From Sphingomonas tagetis (lineage in GTDB: Bacteria > Pseudomonadota > Alphaproteobacteria > Sphingomonadales > Sphingomonadaceae), in NCBI RefSeq assembly GCF_024211275.1, contig NZ_JAMLDX010000018.1:1-64000 (forward strand): DNA of 64,000 nucleotides. Direction: 5' to 3'. Position numbers and translations under genes: made by a program. The notes under the pieces are model-generated. The model was not told where the DNA came from and did no database searches. It saw only the letters and a list, made by a program, of their open reading frames with translations. This document shows, one piece after another, positions 35,201 through 43,236 of this stretch. Every line of letters starts with the position of its first letter. Position 1 is the first letter of the stretch.

Positions 35201-35304
35201 TGATCCCGATCCTCTACAGCAGGCTTGCGAAGTGGACCGGTTCGCCCCAAGCAGTAAGCCGCGAGCTCGACGCCGCCATGGGAGCGCCCCAACCGGCCGA
35301 ATGA
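32203..35304 (+). CDS. RND multidrug efflux transporter, HAE1 family
   Basis: 1033 residues with the standard 12-helix layout, two large periplasmic loops and the fourth-helix proton-relay pair in GLVVDDAIVVLENVYHRIEEG. The start MQLSDISVRRPVFAAVMAILL and the second repeat (VYLVLAAQFESFVHPGVIIMTVPLAVAGG) are typical of HAE1 pumps. It exports hydrophobic drugs or metabolites by proton antiport. No outer-membrane factor gene follows, so the pump presumably borrows a TolC-like channel encoded elsewhere. It is translationally coupled to the adaptor. Confidence 0.96.
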   Translation: MQLSDISVRRPVFAAVMAILLTIIGIVAFLSLSVREYPDTDPPVVSVQTAYTGAAATVVEARITQPIEEALAGIEGIETITSRSRDGSSEISIEFRPGRDIDSAANDVRDRVGSVTEDLPEEALAPEVRKVDADSQPIMFVVVSRPGWSRLQLSDYVDRNLVDRFSTIDGVARAFVGGEARPSMRVWLDAARLAAFQLTPADVETALRTQNVELPAGRIESQQQNVTLRVSRRYASADSFRTLVVGRGADGYQVKLGDVARVEEDAENPYTTFRLNGATAVGVGIVRQSGANTLAVADAAKARMAEIEGDLPEGMTLTVGGDESLFIGRAIEGVWHTLAEAAVLVVLVIFLFLGSWRATLIPAITVPICLLGAFAVLWAFGYSINLLTLLALVLAIGLVVDDAIVVLENVYHRIEEGETPLVAAFQGTRQVGFAVISTTLVVCAVFVPICFLAGQTGLLFRELAVAMIGAVAFSGFLALSLTPMLCSKMLRKEKRGRFTGWVDDKFQRLEARYGKWLDRAIRRPLLPLAGVIGFMAVATMGFLSLQSELVPPEDSGILQVQLSAPEGTGFEQMDRYQLDAQGKLLPMVDKEAVRGLISRVPAGFGTSDDFNSGQFTIFLKPWEDRELSTQDVVQRVNRIVAELPALRGNAQVRSSLGRGRGQPIGFVLAGTTYEGLAAARDRILAAAAQNPGIVNLDSDYKETKPQLRIDVDTTRAGDLGVSVNDVSQALQTLLGSRRVSTYVDRGEEYRVIVQADAAGRSTLANLAQIHVRARDGSLVPLSNLVKTREVSGPRDLGRYNKLRAITLSGGLAPGYSLGEALAFLQEQAAQSPEVVAVGYRGESQSFVETGGSIMLVFGLTILIVYLVLAAQFESFVHPGVIIMTVPLAVAGGVLGLFLFGKTLNLYSQVGIVMLVGLAAKNGILIVEFANQLRDAGKSIAEAIRMASARRLRAILMTSIATAAGAVPLMIASGAGAGARQAIGVVIVFGVILATLITLFLIPILYSRLAKWTGSPQAVSRELDAAMGAPQPAE

Positions 35305-35338
35305 GCCGCGGAGTGAAACCGCGTACAAAGGGACGTGC

Positions 35339-35890
35339 ATGGAGATCGCATCCAAGGCTCAGTTGCGGCTCGCATTCCTGCGCTGGGCGATCGTGACTGT
35401 GCCCTTCGTCCTGCTGCTGGGCTTCGCCTCGGGCCGGCTGGTGCCGAGCGGCGACGAGAATCTGTGGTACCAGATGCTGCAAAAGCCGGCGGAGACGCCG
35501 CCCGGCTGGGTGTTCCCGGTCGCCTGGACCGCGCTCTACGCGATGATGGGACTGGCGCTGGCGATGATCATCAACGCGCGCGGATCGCGGCTGCGGGGGC
35601 TGGCGCTGACGCTGTTCGCGGTGCAGCTGGCGGCGAACCTCGTCTGGTCTCCGCTGTTCTTCGGCGCGCATCAGGTGTTCTGGGCGCTCGTGCTGATCGT
35701 CGTGATCTTCGTGCTGGCGCTCGCCACGACGTTAGTGTTCGGGCGCATCCGCAAGGGCGCGGCGTGGCTGATGGTGCCGTATCTGGCGTGGCTCTGCTTT
35801 GCCGGCATCCTCAATTACCAGATCGACCGGATGAACCCCAACGCCGAAACCCTTGTCGAGGGGCAATCCGCACCCCAGATGAAGATCTGA
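35339..35890 (+). CDS. tspO: TspO/MBR family membrane protein
   Basis: 183 residues with five predicted membrane helices. Family motifs are the Trp/Pro-rich stretch QKPAETPPGWVFPVAWTALYAMMG, NLVWSPLFFGAHQVFWAL, and PYLAWLCFAGILNYQI. TspO proteins bind porphyrins and sterols and adjust tetrapyrrole or stress responses. An aaaggga precedes the ATG. The gene sits 34 bases after the RND transporter in the same direction. Confidence 0.93.
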   Translation: MEIASKAQLRLAFLRWAIVTVPFVLLLGFASGRLVPSGDENLWYQMLQKPAETPPGWVFPVAWTALYAMMGLALAMIINARGSRLRGLALTLFAVQLAANLVWSPLFFGAHQVFWALVLIVVIFVLALATTLVFGRIRKGAAWLMVPYLAWLCFAGILNYQIDRMNPNAETLVEGQSAPQMKI

Positions 35891-35906
35891 ATTTTTCGAG
35901 GCTGAC

Positions 35907-36215
35907 ATGCAGAGCGACAACCGGGTTTTCGACGATTTCGTGAAGTTCGTGAACGGCGCGGCCGGCACCTTCGCTGGCATGGCGCGCGAGGGCGAGGCCG
36001 CCGCGCGCGAGCGGTTCAAGGGCTTTGTCGGCGGGATGGACTTCGTCGCCCGCGACGAGTTCGATGCGGTAAAGGCGATGGCGGCCGCGGCGCGTGACGA
36101 GAATGACGCGCTGCGCGCCCGGATCGAGGCGCTGGAAGCGCGGTTGGGCGCGACTGCGGCGCCGGCGGCAAAGAAGGTGAAGGCAAAGAAGGGCGACGCC
36201 GACCCGGCGCTCTGA
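35907..36215 (+). CDS. ubiK: UbiK/BMFP family accessory factor
   Basis: 102 residues with the family outline: an N-terminal amphipathic helix (NRVFDDFVKFVNGAAGTFAGMAREGEAAARERF), the conserved D-F-V-x-R-x-E-F-D segment, and a C-terminal coiled coil (AAARDENDALRARIEALEARL). A Lys-rich tail follows. UbiK proteins assist aerobic ubiquinone synthesis and bind membranes. It lies close downstream of tspO in the same orientation. Confidence 0.87.
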   Translation: MQSDNRVFDDFVKFVNGAAGTFAGMAREGEAAARERFKGFVGGMDFVARDEFDAVKAMAAAARDENDALRARIEALEARLGATAAPAAKKVKAKKGDADPAL

Positions 36216-36328
36216 TACCCCGCGCTTTTCCACATCTATTTCCGCTTTGTTCACCATGACCGCTTGTGCGGCGCAGCGCGGTCGTGGCACTTCGAAACCC
36301 GGCAAGGGCCGGGCGGAGGGACGACCGG

Positions 36329-36832
36329 ATGCTCGATGAGAGCGAATATGAGCGCGATGATGCCGCGCCGATCGACATGCTGGAAAGCTATTACGCGGCG
36401 CATGGCTGGAGCCATGAGCGCGAGGACGACGAGATCGTCGCCCGCGTAAAGGGCAGCTGGACCGAATATGAGCTGCGCGCGATCTGGCGCGAGGACGACG
36501 GCGTGCTGCAGTTCCTCGGATTTCCCGACGTGCGCGTCCCCGACGAGCGGCGCAGCGACATCTATGAGACGATCGGACTGGTCAACGAACAGCTGTGGGT
36601 CGGCCATTTCGAACTCTGGTCGACGAGCGGCATCCTGTTGTTCCGTCACGCCGCGATGATCGGCGGCGAGGAGGGCGGGTCGCTGACGCTCGCCCAGACC
36701 GAATTGCTGGTCGAGAGCGCGATCGACGAGTGCGAGCGCTTCTATCCCGTGTTCCAGTTCGTGCTGTGGGGCGGCAAGACGCCGAAGGAAGCGCTGGCCG
36801 CGGCGTTGATCGAGACGCAGGGCGAAGCCTGA
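36329..36832 (+). CDS. YbjN domain protein
   Basis: 167 residues, acidic, with the YbjN (type III secretion chaperone-like) fold pattern: YELRAIWREDDGVLQFLGFPDVRVPDERRSDIYETIGLVNEQLWVGHFELWSTSGILLFRH. A ggaggg precedes the ATG at 36329. Related proteins in alphaproteobacteria are often sensory-transduction regulator homologues of unclear role. It is followed by a hemerythrin gene after 72 bases. Confidence 0.85.
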   Translation: MLDESEYERDDAAPIDMLESYYAAHGWSHEREDDEIVARVKGSWTEYELRAIWREDDGVLQFLGFPDVRVPDERRSDIYETIGLVNEQLWVGHFELWSTSGILLFRHAAMIGGEEGGSLTLAQTELLVESAIDECERFYPVFQFVLWGGKTPKEALAAALIETQGEA

Positions 36833-36904
36833 CAGCGCTGAATTGCGGGAACGCCGCTGTCGCTAAGGGGTTGAAGCGCCACACCCCTTTCGATGGAGGC
36901 AAGG

Positions 36905-37510
36905 ATGGCGACGACGACGCAGGCTCGCGACAACAAGGGTCGTTTCAAGCACGAAAGCAGCTTCGACCTCGGCAATCTCGGCAAGCTCGCCGGCGCGACC
37001 GCGGCCGGCGCGGCGCTTGGCGTGCTGGCGATGCTCGGGCGCAAGGCGGCGGTGCAGTCGCCGACCGTGCTGGCGGGCGACTGGATGGACGGGCTGATCG
37101 CCGAGCATCAGGCGGTGCTCAAGCTGTTCGACGCGATCGAGGCGACCGACGACAATGCCGCCGGGCGGCGCACGATGTTGCTGACCCAGATCAAGCATGC
37201 GCTGGCGAAGCACGCGCTGGAGGAAGAGAATGTGATCTACCCCGCGCTGCGTGAGGCTGGGAAGATCGAGGAGGCCGACGAACTGACGCGCGAGCACGGC
37301 TATGTGAAGCAATATCTCTACGAGCTGGAGAACATGACCAACACCAGCCCGGCGTTCCTCGAGAAGGTGCGCAAGTTCCGCGCCGACCTCGAGGATCACA
37401 TCCGCGAGGAGGAGACCGAGCTGTTCCCGGCGCTGCGCGCGCAGTTGCCGGAGGAAAAGATCAAGACGGTGACGGTGGCGATGAACAAGGAGGGCTTCAA
37501 GCTCGCGTAA
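36905..37510 (+). CDS. Hemerythrin HHE domain protein
   Basis: 201 residues. After a short basic region and a small hydrophobic stretch (GATAAGAALGVLAMLG), residues from about 60 form a four-helix HHE domain. The ligands are in DGLIAEHQAVLKLFD, HALAKHALEEENVIYPAL, LTREHGYVKQYLYE and DLEDHIREEETELFPAL. It probably binds a di-iron site for oxygen or nitric oxide sensing or storage. A ggaggcaagg Shine-Dalgarno supports the ATG at 36905. Confidence 0.9.
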   Translation: MATTTQARDNKGRFKHESSFDLGNLGKLAGATAAGAALGVLAMLGRKAAVQSPTVLAGDWMDGLIAEHQAVLKLFDAIEATDDNAAGRRTMLLTQIKHALAKHALEEENVIYPALREAGKIEEADELTREHGYVKQYLYELENMTNTSPAFLEKVRKFRADLEDHIREEETELFPALRAQLPEEKIKTVTVAMNKEGFKLA

Positions 37511-37517
37511 TTGTTGG

Positions 37518-37597
37518 CCGCACCGGCCCGCTCCCCCACCCGGCCACCCATATGATACTGCCGCTGGGTGGCCGGGTGGGGGAGCGGGCCGGTGCGG
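37518..37597. repeat. Long GC-rich palindrome, family A, copy 2
   Basis: Arms 37518-37550 and 37565-37597 are perfectly complementary over 33 bp with a 14-base loop. The core ggcccgctcccccacccgg is shared with the copy at 17440-17519. It sits between the convergent hemerythrin and MarR genes, where it would make a strong bidirectional terminator. Confidence 0.88.
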
Positions 37598-37631
37598 AGA
37601 CCGGCTCGGCATCGCCGAGCCGCAGACAACG

Positions 37632-38114
37632 CTATTTCCCCAGTGCCGAGACGCGCTGGCGCTCGGCCTCGGGGATCAACCCTTCCAGCACCGCCCAGAA
37701 CCCGCCGACAGCGCCCTGGCCCGCGCTCGAATAGGCCGCAGCGAGCTTGTCGCGCAGCGCTTCGAACAACTCCGCTTCCAGAGCCGCGCCCGCTTCGGTC
37801 AGGCGCAGCAGCCTCTGCCGGCGGTCTTCCTGCCCGGGCCGTGTCTCCATCAGCCCGCGTTCGGCAAGGTCGGTCAGCACGCGGCCGAGCGACTGTTTGG
37901 TGATCGCCAGCAGCGCGATCAGCTCGCCCACCGAAATGCCCGGCTGACGCGCGACGAAATAGAGCGCGCGGTGATGCGCGCGGCCGAGGCCCTGCGCGGC
38001 GAGATTGTCGTCGATCGAGCGCGTCAGATGGCTGTAGCCGAAATAGAGCAGCTCCACGCCGCGCCGGATCTCGGCCTCGCGCAGGAACAATGGGGATGCA
38101 GTTGGGACAGCCAT
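37632..38114 (-). CDS. MarR family transcriptional regulator
   Basis: 160 residues if started at 38114; an alternative ATG at 38132 adds six residues but has no Shine-Dalgarno. The winged-helix DNA-binding part is visible in AHHRALYFVARQPGISVGELIALLAITKQSLGRVLTDLAERGLMETRPGQEDRRQRLLRLTEAG, including the D-x-R wing. It is divergent from ilvE across less than 60 bases, so it may control ilvE as well as itself. The effector is unknown. Confidence 0.9.
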   Translation of the reverse strand: MAVPTASPLFLREAEIRRGVELLYFGYSHLTRSIDDNLAAQGLGRAHHRALYFVARQPGISVGELIALLAITKQSLGRVLTDLAERGLMETRPGQEDRRQRLLRLTEAGAALEAELFEALRDKLAAAYSSAGQGAVGGFWAVLEGLIPEAERQRVSALGK

Positions 38115-38115
38115 G

Positions 38116-38144
38116 TTGACCTGTTTTGCCATCGGGCTTAGGCG
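38116..38144 (+). promoter_or_regulatory. Candidate promoter of ilvE
   Basis: A -35 ttgacc (38116-38121) and a weak -10 taggcg (38139-38144) are 17 bases apart, 28 bases before the ilvE GTG start. The -35 abuts the MarR start codon, so binding by the MarR product could block both. Confidence 0.45.
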
Positions 38145-38172
38145 TGCGCAACCTGCGAATGAGGAGTCGGAA

Positions 38173-39258
38173 GTGAGCAGCCCGTTGTTTCAGTTCGAAG
38201 CCAACCCCGCACCGGTCGAGGCCAACGAGCGCAGCCGTCTCCTCGAAAATCCCGGTTTCGGCAAGCTGTTCACCGATCATATGGCGATGGTGCGCTGGTC
38301 GGACGACAAGGGCTGGCACGATGCCAAAGTCATGCCGCGCGGCCCGCTGACGCTCGATCCGGCGACCGCCGTGCTGCATTACGCACAGGAGATTTTCGAG
38401 GGGCTCAAGGCCTATCGCCTCGACGACGGCGGCACCGCGCTGTTCCGGCCGCTCGAAAATGCCCGCCGTTTCCGCGAATCCGCCGAGCGCATGGCGATGC
38501 CGCTGCTGCCCGACGACCTGTTCCTCGGCTCGATCGAGGCGCTGGTGAAGGCCGACCGCGACTGGATTCCCTCGATCGACGGCAGCTCGCTCTATCTGCG
38601 CCCCTTCATGTTCGCGAGCGAGGTGTTCCTCGGCGTCAAGCCGGCCTCGGAATATCTCTACCTCGTCATTGCCTCGCCCGCGGGCAATTACTTCAAGGGC
38701 GGCGCGCCTGCGGTGACGATCTGGGTGTCCGATCACTATACCCGCGCCGCGCCCGGCGGCACCGGTGCGGCCAAGTGCGGCGGCAACTACGCCGCTAGCC
38801 TTGTGGCGCAGCGCGAGGCGATCGCGCAGGGCTGCGACCAGGTGGTGTTCCTCGACACCGCCGAGCGCCGCTGGATCGACGAGCTGGGTGGCATGAACCT
38901 GTTCTTCGTGTTCGACGACGGCAGCATGCTCACTCCGCCGCTCGGCACGATCCTGCCCGGCATCACGCGCGATTCGGTGCTGACGCTGGCGCGCGACCAG
39001 GGCATCGCCGTGCGCGAGGCGCCTTATGCGATCGACCAGTGGGAAGCGGACGCGAAGAGCGGCAAGCTGGTCGAGACCTTCGCCTGCGGCACCGCCGCGG
39101 TGGTCACGCCGGTCGGCAGGGTGAAGAGCCGCGACGGCGAGTTCACCATCGGCAGCGGCGGGCCGGGACAGGTGACGCAGGCGCTCAAGGCGCGGCTGAC
39201 CGCGATCCAGCGCGCCCAGACGCCCGACCCGCACGGCTGGGTGCATCGCTTCGGCTGA
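38173..39258 (+). CDS. ilvE: Branched-chain amino acid aminotransferase
   Basis: Last step of leucine, isoleucine and valine synthesis and first of their breakdown; PLP-dependent. The 361-residue protein begins at a GTG with gaggag upstream. Motifs include YAQEIFEGLKAYR, YLRPFMFASE, AKCGGNYAASLVAQREA (the PLP lysine lies in this fold-type IV segment) and ETFACGTAAVVTPVG. Length fits the longer class II type. With the mms operon and ilvA in the same window, branched-chain metabolism is well represented. Confidence 0.95.
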   Translation: MSSPLFQFEANPAPVEANERSRLLENPGFGKLFTDHMAMVRWSDDKGWHDAKVMPRGPLTLDPATAVLHYAQEIFEGLKAYRLDDGGTALFRPLENARRFRESAERMAMPLLPDDLFLGSIEALVKADRDWIPSIDGSSLYLRPFMFASEVFLGVKPASEYLYLVIASPAGNYFKGGAPAVTIWVSDHYTRAAPGGTGAAKCGGNYAASLVAQREAIAQGCDQVVFLDTAERRWIDELGGMNLFFVFDDGSMLTPPLGTILPGITRDSVLTLARDQGIAVREAPYAIDQWEADAKSGKLVETFACGTAAVVTPVGRVKSRDGEFTIGSGGPGQVTQALKARLTAIQRAQTPDPHGWVHRFG

Positions 39259-39308
39259 CCCCTTTCCTTGGCGGTTCTGGCGCTCTAAGGGCGTCGGACC
39301 GTCCGTGC

Positions 39309-39383
39309 TGGGGCGTCGCCAAGTGGTAAGGCAGCGGCTTTTGGTGCCGCCATTCGCAGGTTCGAATCCTGCCGCCCCAGCCA
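39309..39383 (+). tRNA. tRNA-Gln (anticodon TTG)
   Basis: A 75-base cloverleaf with an encoded CCA end. The acceptor stem tggggcg (39309-39315) pairs with cgccccA (39373-39379). The anticodon stem gcggc/gccgc encloses the loop tt-TTG-gt (39339-39345), giving anticodon TTG at 39341-39343. The T-arm ttcgaatc is present. It lies between ilvE and the citE-like gene. Confidence 0.97.
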
Positions 39384-39441
39384 ATTCTCGATCGGCCGGT
39401 TTTGGCCCTGAATTCGGCCACGAGACGCCGCGGGAGGTAAA

Positions 39442-40278
39442 ATGCGCCTGAGATCGATGCTGTTCGTGCCAGGTGACCGGCCGGAGCGGATGGAGAAAGC
39501 GCTGGCCACCGGCGCCGATGCGCTGATCCTCGACCTCGAGGACTCGGTTTCGCCCACGAAAAAGGCGCAGGCGCGCGACGATGTCGCGGCGTTCCTCGCC
39601 CGCCCGCATCCCGGCGTCGCGCGCTGGGTGCGGATCAATCCGCTCGATTCCGGCATGACCGTCGACGATCTGGCGGCGGCGCACGGCGCGGACGGGATTT
39701 TGCTGCCCAAATCGCAATCGGGCGAGGATGTCGCGCGGCTCGATGCGATGCTCGCCGGGGTCAGTGCGCGGATCCTGCCGATCGCCAGCGAGACGCCGTC
39801 CGCGGTGTTCGGCCTCGGCAGCTATGCCGGCTGCTCACCGCGCCTCGCTGGGGTCACCTGGGGGGCCGAGGATTTGCCGGCCGCGATCGGGGCGGTCTCG
39901 TCGCGCGAAGAAGACGGCAGCTACACCGCGCCTTACGAGATGGTGCGCGCGCTCGTCCTGTTCGGCGCGCATGCCGCGGGTGTGGCGCCGATCGAGACGG
40001 TCTATCCCGATTTCCGCAATCTCGAAGGGCTGGAGCGCTATTGCGCGCGCGCGATGCGCGACGGCTTCACCGGCATGATGGCGATCCATCCGACCCAGGT
40101 CGAGGTGATCAACCGCGCCTTTTCGCCGTCCGACGCGGCGATCGAGCATGCGCGTCAGGTGGTGGCGGCCTTTGCGGCGAACCCCGGTGCCGGTGCGCTT
40201 CAGCTCGACGGCAAGATGATCGATGCCCCGCATCTCAAGCAGGCGGAGGCGTTACTCCGGCGAGCCGGCGCGGCGTGA
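39442..40278 (+). CDS. CitE-like HpcH/HpaI aldolase family (CoA ester lyase)
   Basis: 278 residues. The TIM-barrel signatures are RSMLFVPGDRPERMEKAL, DALILDLEDSVSPTKKAQAR with metal-binding Asp/Glu, RINPLDS, GILLPKSQSGEDV, ETPSAVFGL, WGAEDLPAAIG, and GMMAIHPTQVEVIN. Enzymes of this group cleave citramalyl-, malyl- or methylmalyl-CoA; the substrate cannot be read here. Its stop overlaps the bioF start (GTGA), so it is transcribed with the biotin genes, an unexplained partner. Confidence 0.9.
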   Translation: MRLRSMLFVPGDRPERMEKALATGADALILDLEDSVSPTKKAQARDDVAAFLARPHPGVARWVRINPLDSGMTVDDLAAAHGADGILLPKSQSGEDVARLDAMLAGVSARILPIASETPSAVFGLGSYAGCSPRLAGVTWGAEDLPAAIGAVSSREEDGSYTAPYEMVRALVLFGAHAAGVAPIETVYPDFRNLEGLERYCARAMRDGFTGMMAIHPTQVEVINRAFSPSDAAIEHARQVVAAFAANPGAGALQLDGKMIDAPHLKQAEALLRRAGAA

Positions 40279-41396
40279 CCGGCGGTTTCCACCGCGCCGA
40301 TCTGCAGCGGCTGCGCGAGGCGGGGCGTTACCGCAGCCTTACGCCGCGCGCAGGCGTGGACTTCGCTTCGAACGACTATCTCGGCCTTGCCGGCGATCCG
40401 CGGCTGCGCGCGGCGGTCGCCGAAGCGCTGGAGCGCGGCGTTGCTGTGGGATCGGGCGGGTCGCGGCTGCTGCGCGGCAACGATCCCGAGATCGAGGCGC
40501 TCGAGGCCGACGCCGCGGCGATGTTCGGCAGCGAAGCGGCGCTGTATTTCTCGACTGGCTTCGCCGCCAATGTCGCCTTGCTGGCGACGCTGCCGCAGCC
40601 GGGCGATGTGATCGTGCATGACGCGCTGGTCCATGCCAGCATGCATGACGGCTTCAAGCTGGCGCGCGCGCCGGCGGTCCCGGCGGGACATAATGACGCG
40701 CAGGCGGTGGACGACGCCATTACGCGCTGGCGGCGTGAGGGCGGGACGGGCACGCCGTGGATCGCGGTCGAGAGCCTCTATTCGATGGACGGCGATTTCG
40801 CGCCGGTGGCCGATCTGGCGCAGGTGGCCGACCGCCATGACGCGATGCTGCTGGTCGACGAGGCGCATTCGACCGGTGTGTGGGGCACGGGCGGGCGCGG
40901 CATCGCCGCGGAACTGGAGGGGCGGCCCAACGTCATCACGCTGCATACGTGCGGCAAGGCGCTGGGCTGCGAGGGCGCATTGGTGACCGCGCCGCGCGTC
41001 TTCATCGATTTCCTGGTCAATCGCGCGCGGCCTTTCATCTTCTCGACCGCGCCGTCACCGCTGATGGCGGCGGCGGTGCGCGCCGCGCTTCGCATCGTCG
41101 TGGACGAGCCCGAGCGGCGCGCGCGGCTGGCGGCGCTGATCGCGCATGCCGAGCGCGTGCTGGCGCCGCTGGGTGTCGAACCGACCGGGTCGCAGATCCT
41201 GCCGCTGATCGTTGGCGAGGACGCCGCGACGATGGCGCGTGCCGCCGCGGTTCAGGCCAGGGGGTTCGACGTGCGCGGCATCCGCCCGCCGACCGTGCCG
41301 CCCGGCACCGCGCGGCTGCGCATCTCGCTGACGCTCAATGCGAGCGAGGCGGATGTCGATGCGCTGGCGGAGGCGCTTGCGGTGTCGGGGCGATGA
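40275..41396 (+). CDS. bioF: 8-amino-7-oxononanoate synthase
   Basis: PLP enzyme that joins pimeloyl-ACP/CoA and alanine in biotin synthesis. The 373-residue protein starts at a GTG overlapping the upstream stop. Motifs include FASNDYLGLAGDPRL, GSGGSRLLRGNDPEIEALE, ESLYSMDGDFAPV, LLVDEAHSTGVWGTGGRG and the PLP-lysine region HTCGKALGCEGA. The start and the TGA/ATG overlap with bioD support a tightly coupled bioF-bioD-bioA unit. Confidence 0.96.
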   Translation: MTGGFHRADLQRLREAGRYRSLTPRAGVDFASNDYLGLAGDPRLRAAVAEALERGVAVGSGGSRLLRGNDPEIEALEADAAAMFGSEAALYFSTGFAANVALLATLPQPGDVIVHDALVHASMHDGFKLARAPAVPAGHNDAQAVDDAITRWRREGGTGTPWIAVESLYSMDGDFAPVADLAQVADRHDAMLLVDEAHSTGVWGTGGRGIAAELEGRPNVITLHTCGKALGCEGALVTAPRVFIDFLVNRARPFIFSTAPSPLMAAAVRAALRIVVDEPERRARLAALIAHAERVLAPLGVEPTGSQILPLIVGEDAATMARAAAVQARGFDVRGIRPPTVPPGTARLRISLTLNASEADVDALAEALAVSGR

Positions 41397-41989
41397 TCGT
41401 CGTCACCGGCACCGACACCGGCATCGGCAAGACGGTGGCGGCGGCGGCGTTGGCGTGGCGGTTGGGCGCGGCTTACTGGAAGCCGGTTCAGGCCGGCATT
41501 GAAGACGAGACCGACAGCGAGACCGTCGCGCGGCTGGCCGGCGTCGACGTGCTGCCCGAAGCCTATCGGCTGACCACGCCCTGCTCGCCGCATCGCGCGG
41601 CGGAGATTGACGGGGTGACGATCGATCCGGCGCGGCTGGCGCTGCCGCCGGGCCGTGTCGTGATCGAAGGGGCAGGGGGCGCGCTGGTACCGGTGACGCG
41701 CGAGCTGCTGTTCGCCGATCTGTTCGCGCGCTGGCGGCTGCCGGTGGCGATCGTCGCGCGGACCGCGCTCGGCACCATCAGCCACAGCCTGCTGACGATC
41801 GAAGCGCTGCGCACGCGCGGCGTCCCGATTGCCGGCATGTTGTTCGTCGGCGATGAGGTGGCGGACAGCCAGGCGACGATCTGCGCGATCGGCAAGCTGC
41901 GCTCGCTCGGCCGGCTGCCGCATCTCGATCCGCTGACGCCGGAAACGCTGCGCGAGGCCGCGGCAACGCTCGATCTGGACGGGCTGTGA
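41393..41989 (+). CDS. bioD: Dethiobiotin synthetase
   Basis: ATP-dependent ring closure of diaminopelargonate with CO2. The 198-residue protein has the P-loop GTDTGIGKTVAAAALAWRL, the substrate lysine in YWKPVQAGIEDETDSETV, and the Glu of EGAGGALVPV. Its ATG overlaps the bioF stop and its own stop overlaps the GTG of bioA. Confidence 0.96.
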   Translation: MIVVTGTDTGIGKTVAAAALAWRLGAAYWKPVQAGIEDETDSETVARLAGVDVLPEAYRLTTPCSPHRAAEIDGVTIDPARLALPPGRVVIEGAGGALVPVTRELLFADLFARWRLPVAIVARTALGTISHSLLTIEALRTRGVPIAGMLFVGDEVADSQATICAIGKLRSLGRLPHLDPLTPETLREAAATLDLDGL

Positions 41990-43236
41990 CCTCGCCGGTC
42001 TGGCATCCCTTCACGCAGCATGGGCTGAACGAGCCGGTGCCGCTGGTGACGCATGCCGAGGGTGCCGCGCTCTACACAGCGGACGGGCGGCGGGTGATCG
42101 ACGCGATCTCGTCCTGGTGGGTGACGACGCATGGCCATTGCCATCCCAAGATCATGGCGGCGATCCGTGAGCAGGCGGAAAAGCTCGACCAGCTGATCTT
42201 CGCCGGCTGGACGCACGAACCCGCCGAGACGGTCGCGCGCGAGCTGGTCGCGCTGATGCCCCGCCCGCTCGACCATGTCTTCTTCTCCGACAGCGGATCG
42301 ACCAGCGTCGAGGTGGCGCTCAAGATGGCGCTCGGTCATTTCGCCAATCGCGGGGAGGCCAAAAACGGTTGGCGCCACCGCATCGTGGTGATGGCGGACA
42401 GCTATCATGGCGACACGGTCGGCGGCATGTCGGTCGGCGCGCGCGGCGTGTTCAACAAGAGCTATGCGCCGCTGCTGTTCGACGTCGACGTCATCCCGTT
42501 CCCGCAAGCCGGGGCCGAGCAGGCGAGCATCGACGCGTTCGAGCGGCTGTGCGCGGATCGCCCCGCCGCGCTGATCGTCGAGCCGCTGCTGCTCGGCGCG
42601 GGCGGCATGCGGATGTACCCGGCGCACGTGCTCAAGGCGTTGCGCGAGCTGTGCGCGGCGCACGGCGTACTGTTCATCGCCGACGAGGTGATGACGGGCT
42701 GGGGCCGGACCGGCACGCTGCTGGCATGCGAGCAAGCCGGCGTGGTGCCGGACCTGCTGTGCCTGTCCAAAGGGCTGACCGGCGGGTCGCTGCCGCTGGC
42801 GGTGACGATGGCGACGCCGGCGATTTTCGAGAGCCACCGCTCGACCGACCGCGCGAAGATGTTCTTCCACTCGTCGAGCTACACCGCCAACCCGATCGCC
42901 TGCGCGGCGGCGGCGGCGAACCTCGCCATCTGGCGTGACGAGCCGGTGCTGGAGCGCGTTGCCGATCTCGGTCGGCGGCAGGCCGCACATGCCCGCGCGT
43001 TGGAAGGAAAGGTCAACAATCTACGTCAGTTGGGAACGATCGTGGCGATGGAGTTGGAAGATCGCGCGGGCGCCTATCTGTCCAGTCTCGGTCCGAAGCT
43101 GATGACGTTTTTCCGCGAGCGCGACGTGCTGCTGCGCCCGCTCGGCAACACCGTCTATGTCATGCCGCCCTATTGCATTTCGGACGACGACCTCGCCGGC
43201 ATCTATGCGGTGATCGGCGAGGCACTCGACCTCTAG
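41986..43236 (+). CDS. bioA: Adenosylmethionine-8-amino-7-oxononanoate aminotransferase
   Basis: Transfers the amino group of SAM to 8-amino-7-oxononanoate. The 416-residue class III aminotransferase shows WHPFTQH, the ISSWWVTTHGHCHPKI active-site stretch, FFSDSGSTSVEVALKMAL, LFIADEVMTGWGRTG and the PLP lysine in LCLSKGLTGGSLPLAVTM. It starts at a GTG overlapping bioD. bioB and bioC are not in the window. The last 4 bases overlap the convergent chemoreceptor gene. Confidence 0.96.
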   Translation: MTSPVWHPFTQHGLNEPVPLVTHAEGAALYTADGRRVIDAISSWWVTTHGHCHPKIMAAIREQAEKLDQLIFAGWTHEPAETVARELVALMPRPLDHVFFSDSGSTSVEVALKMALGHFANRGEAKNGWRHRIVVMADSYHGDTVGGMSVGARGVFNKSYAPLLFDVDVIPFPQAGAEQASIDAFERLCADRPAALIVEPLLLGAGGMRMYPAHVLKALRELCAAHGVLFIADEVMTGWGRTGTLLACEQAGVVPDLLCLSKGLTGGSLPLAVTMATPAIFESHRSTDRAKMFFHSSSYTANPIACAAAAANLAIWRDEPVLERVADLGRRQAAHARALEGKVNNLRQLGTIVAMELEDRAGAYLSSLGPKLMTFFRERDVLLRPLGNTVYVMPPYCISDDDLAGIYAVIGEALDL

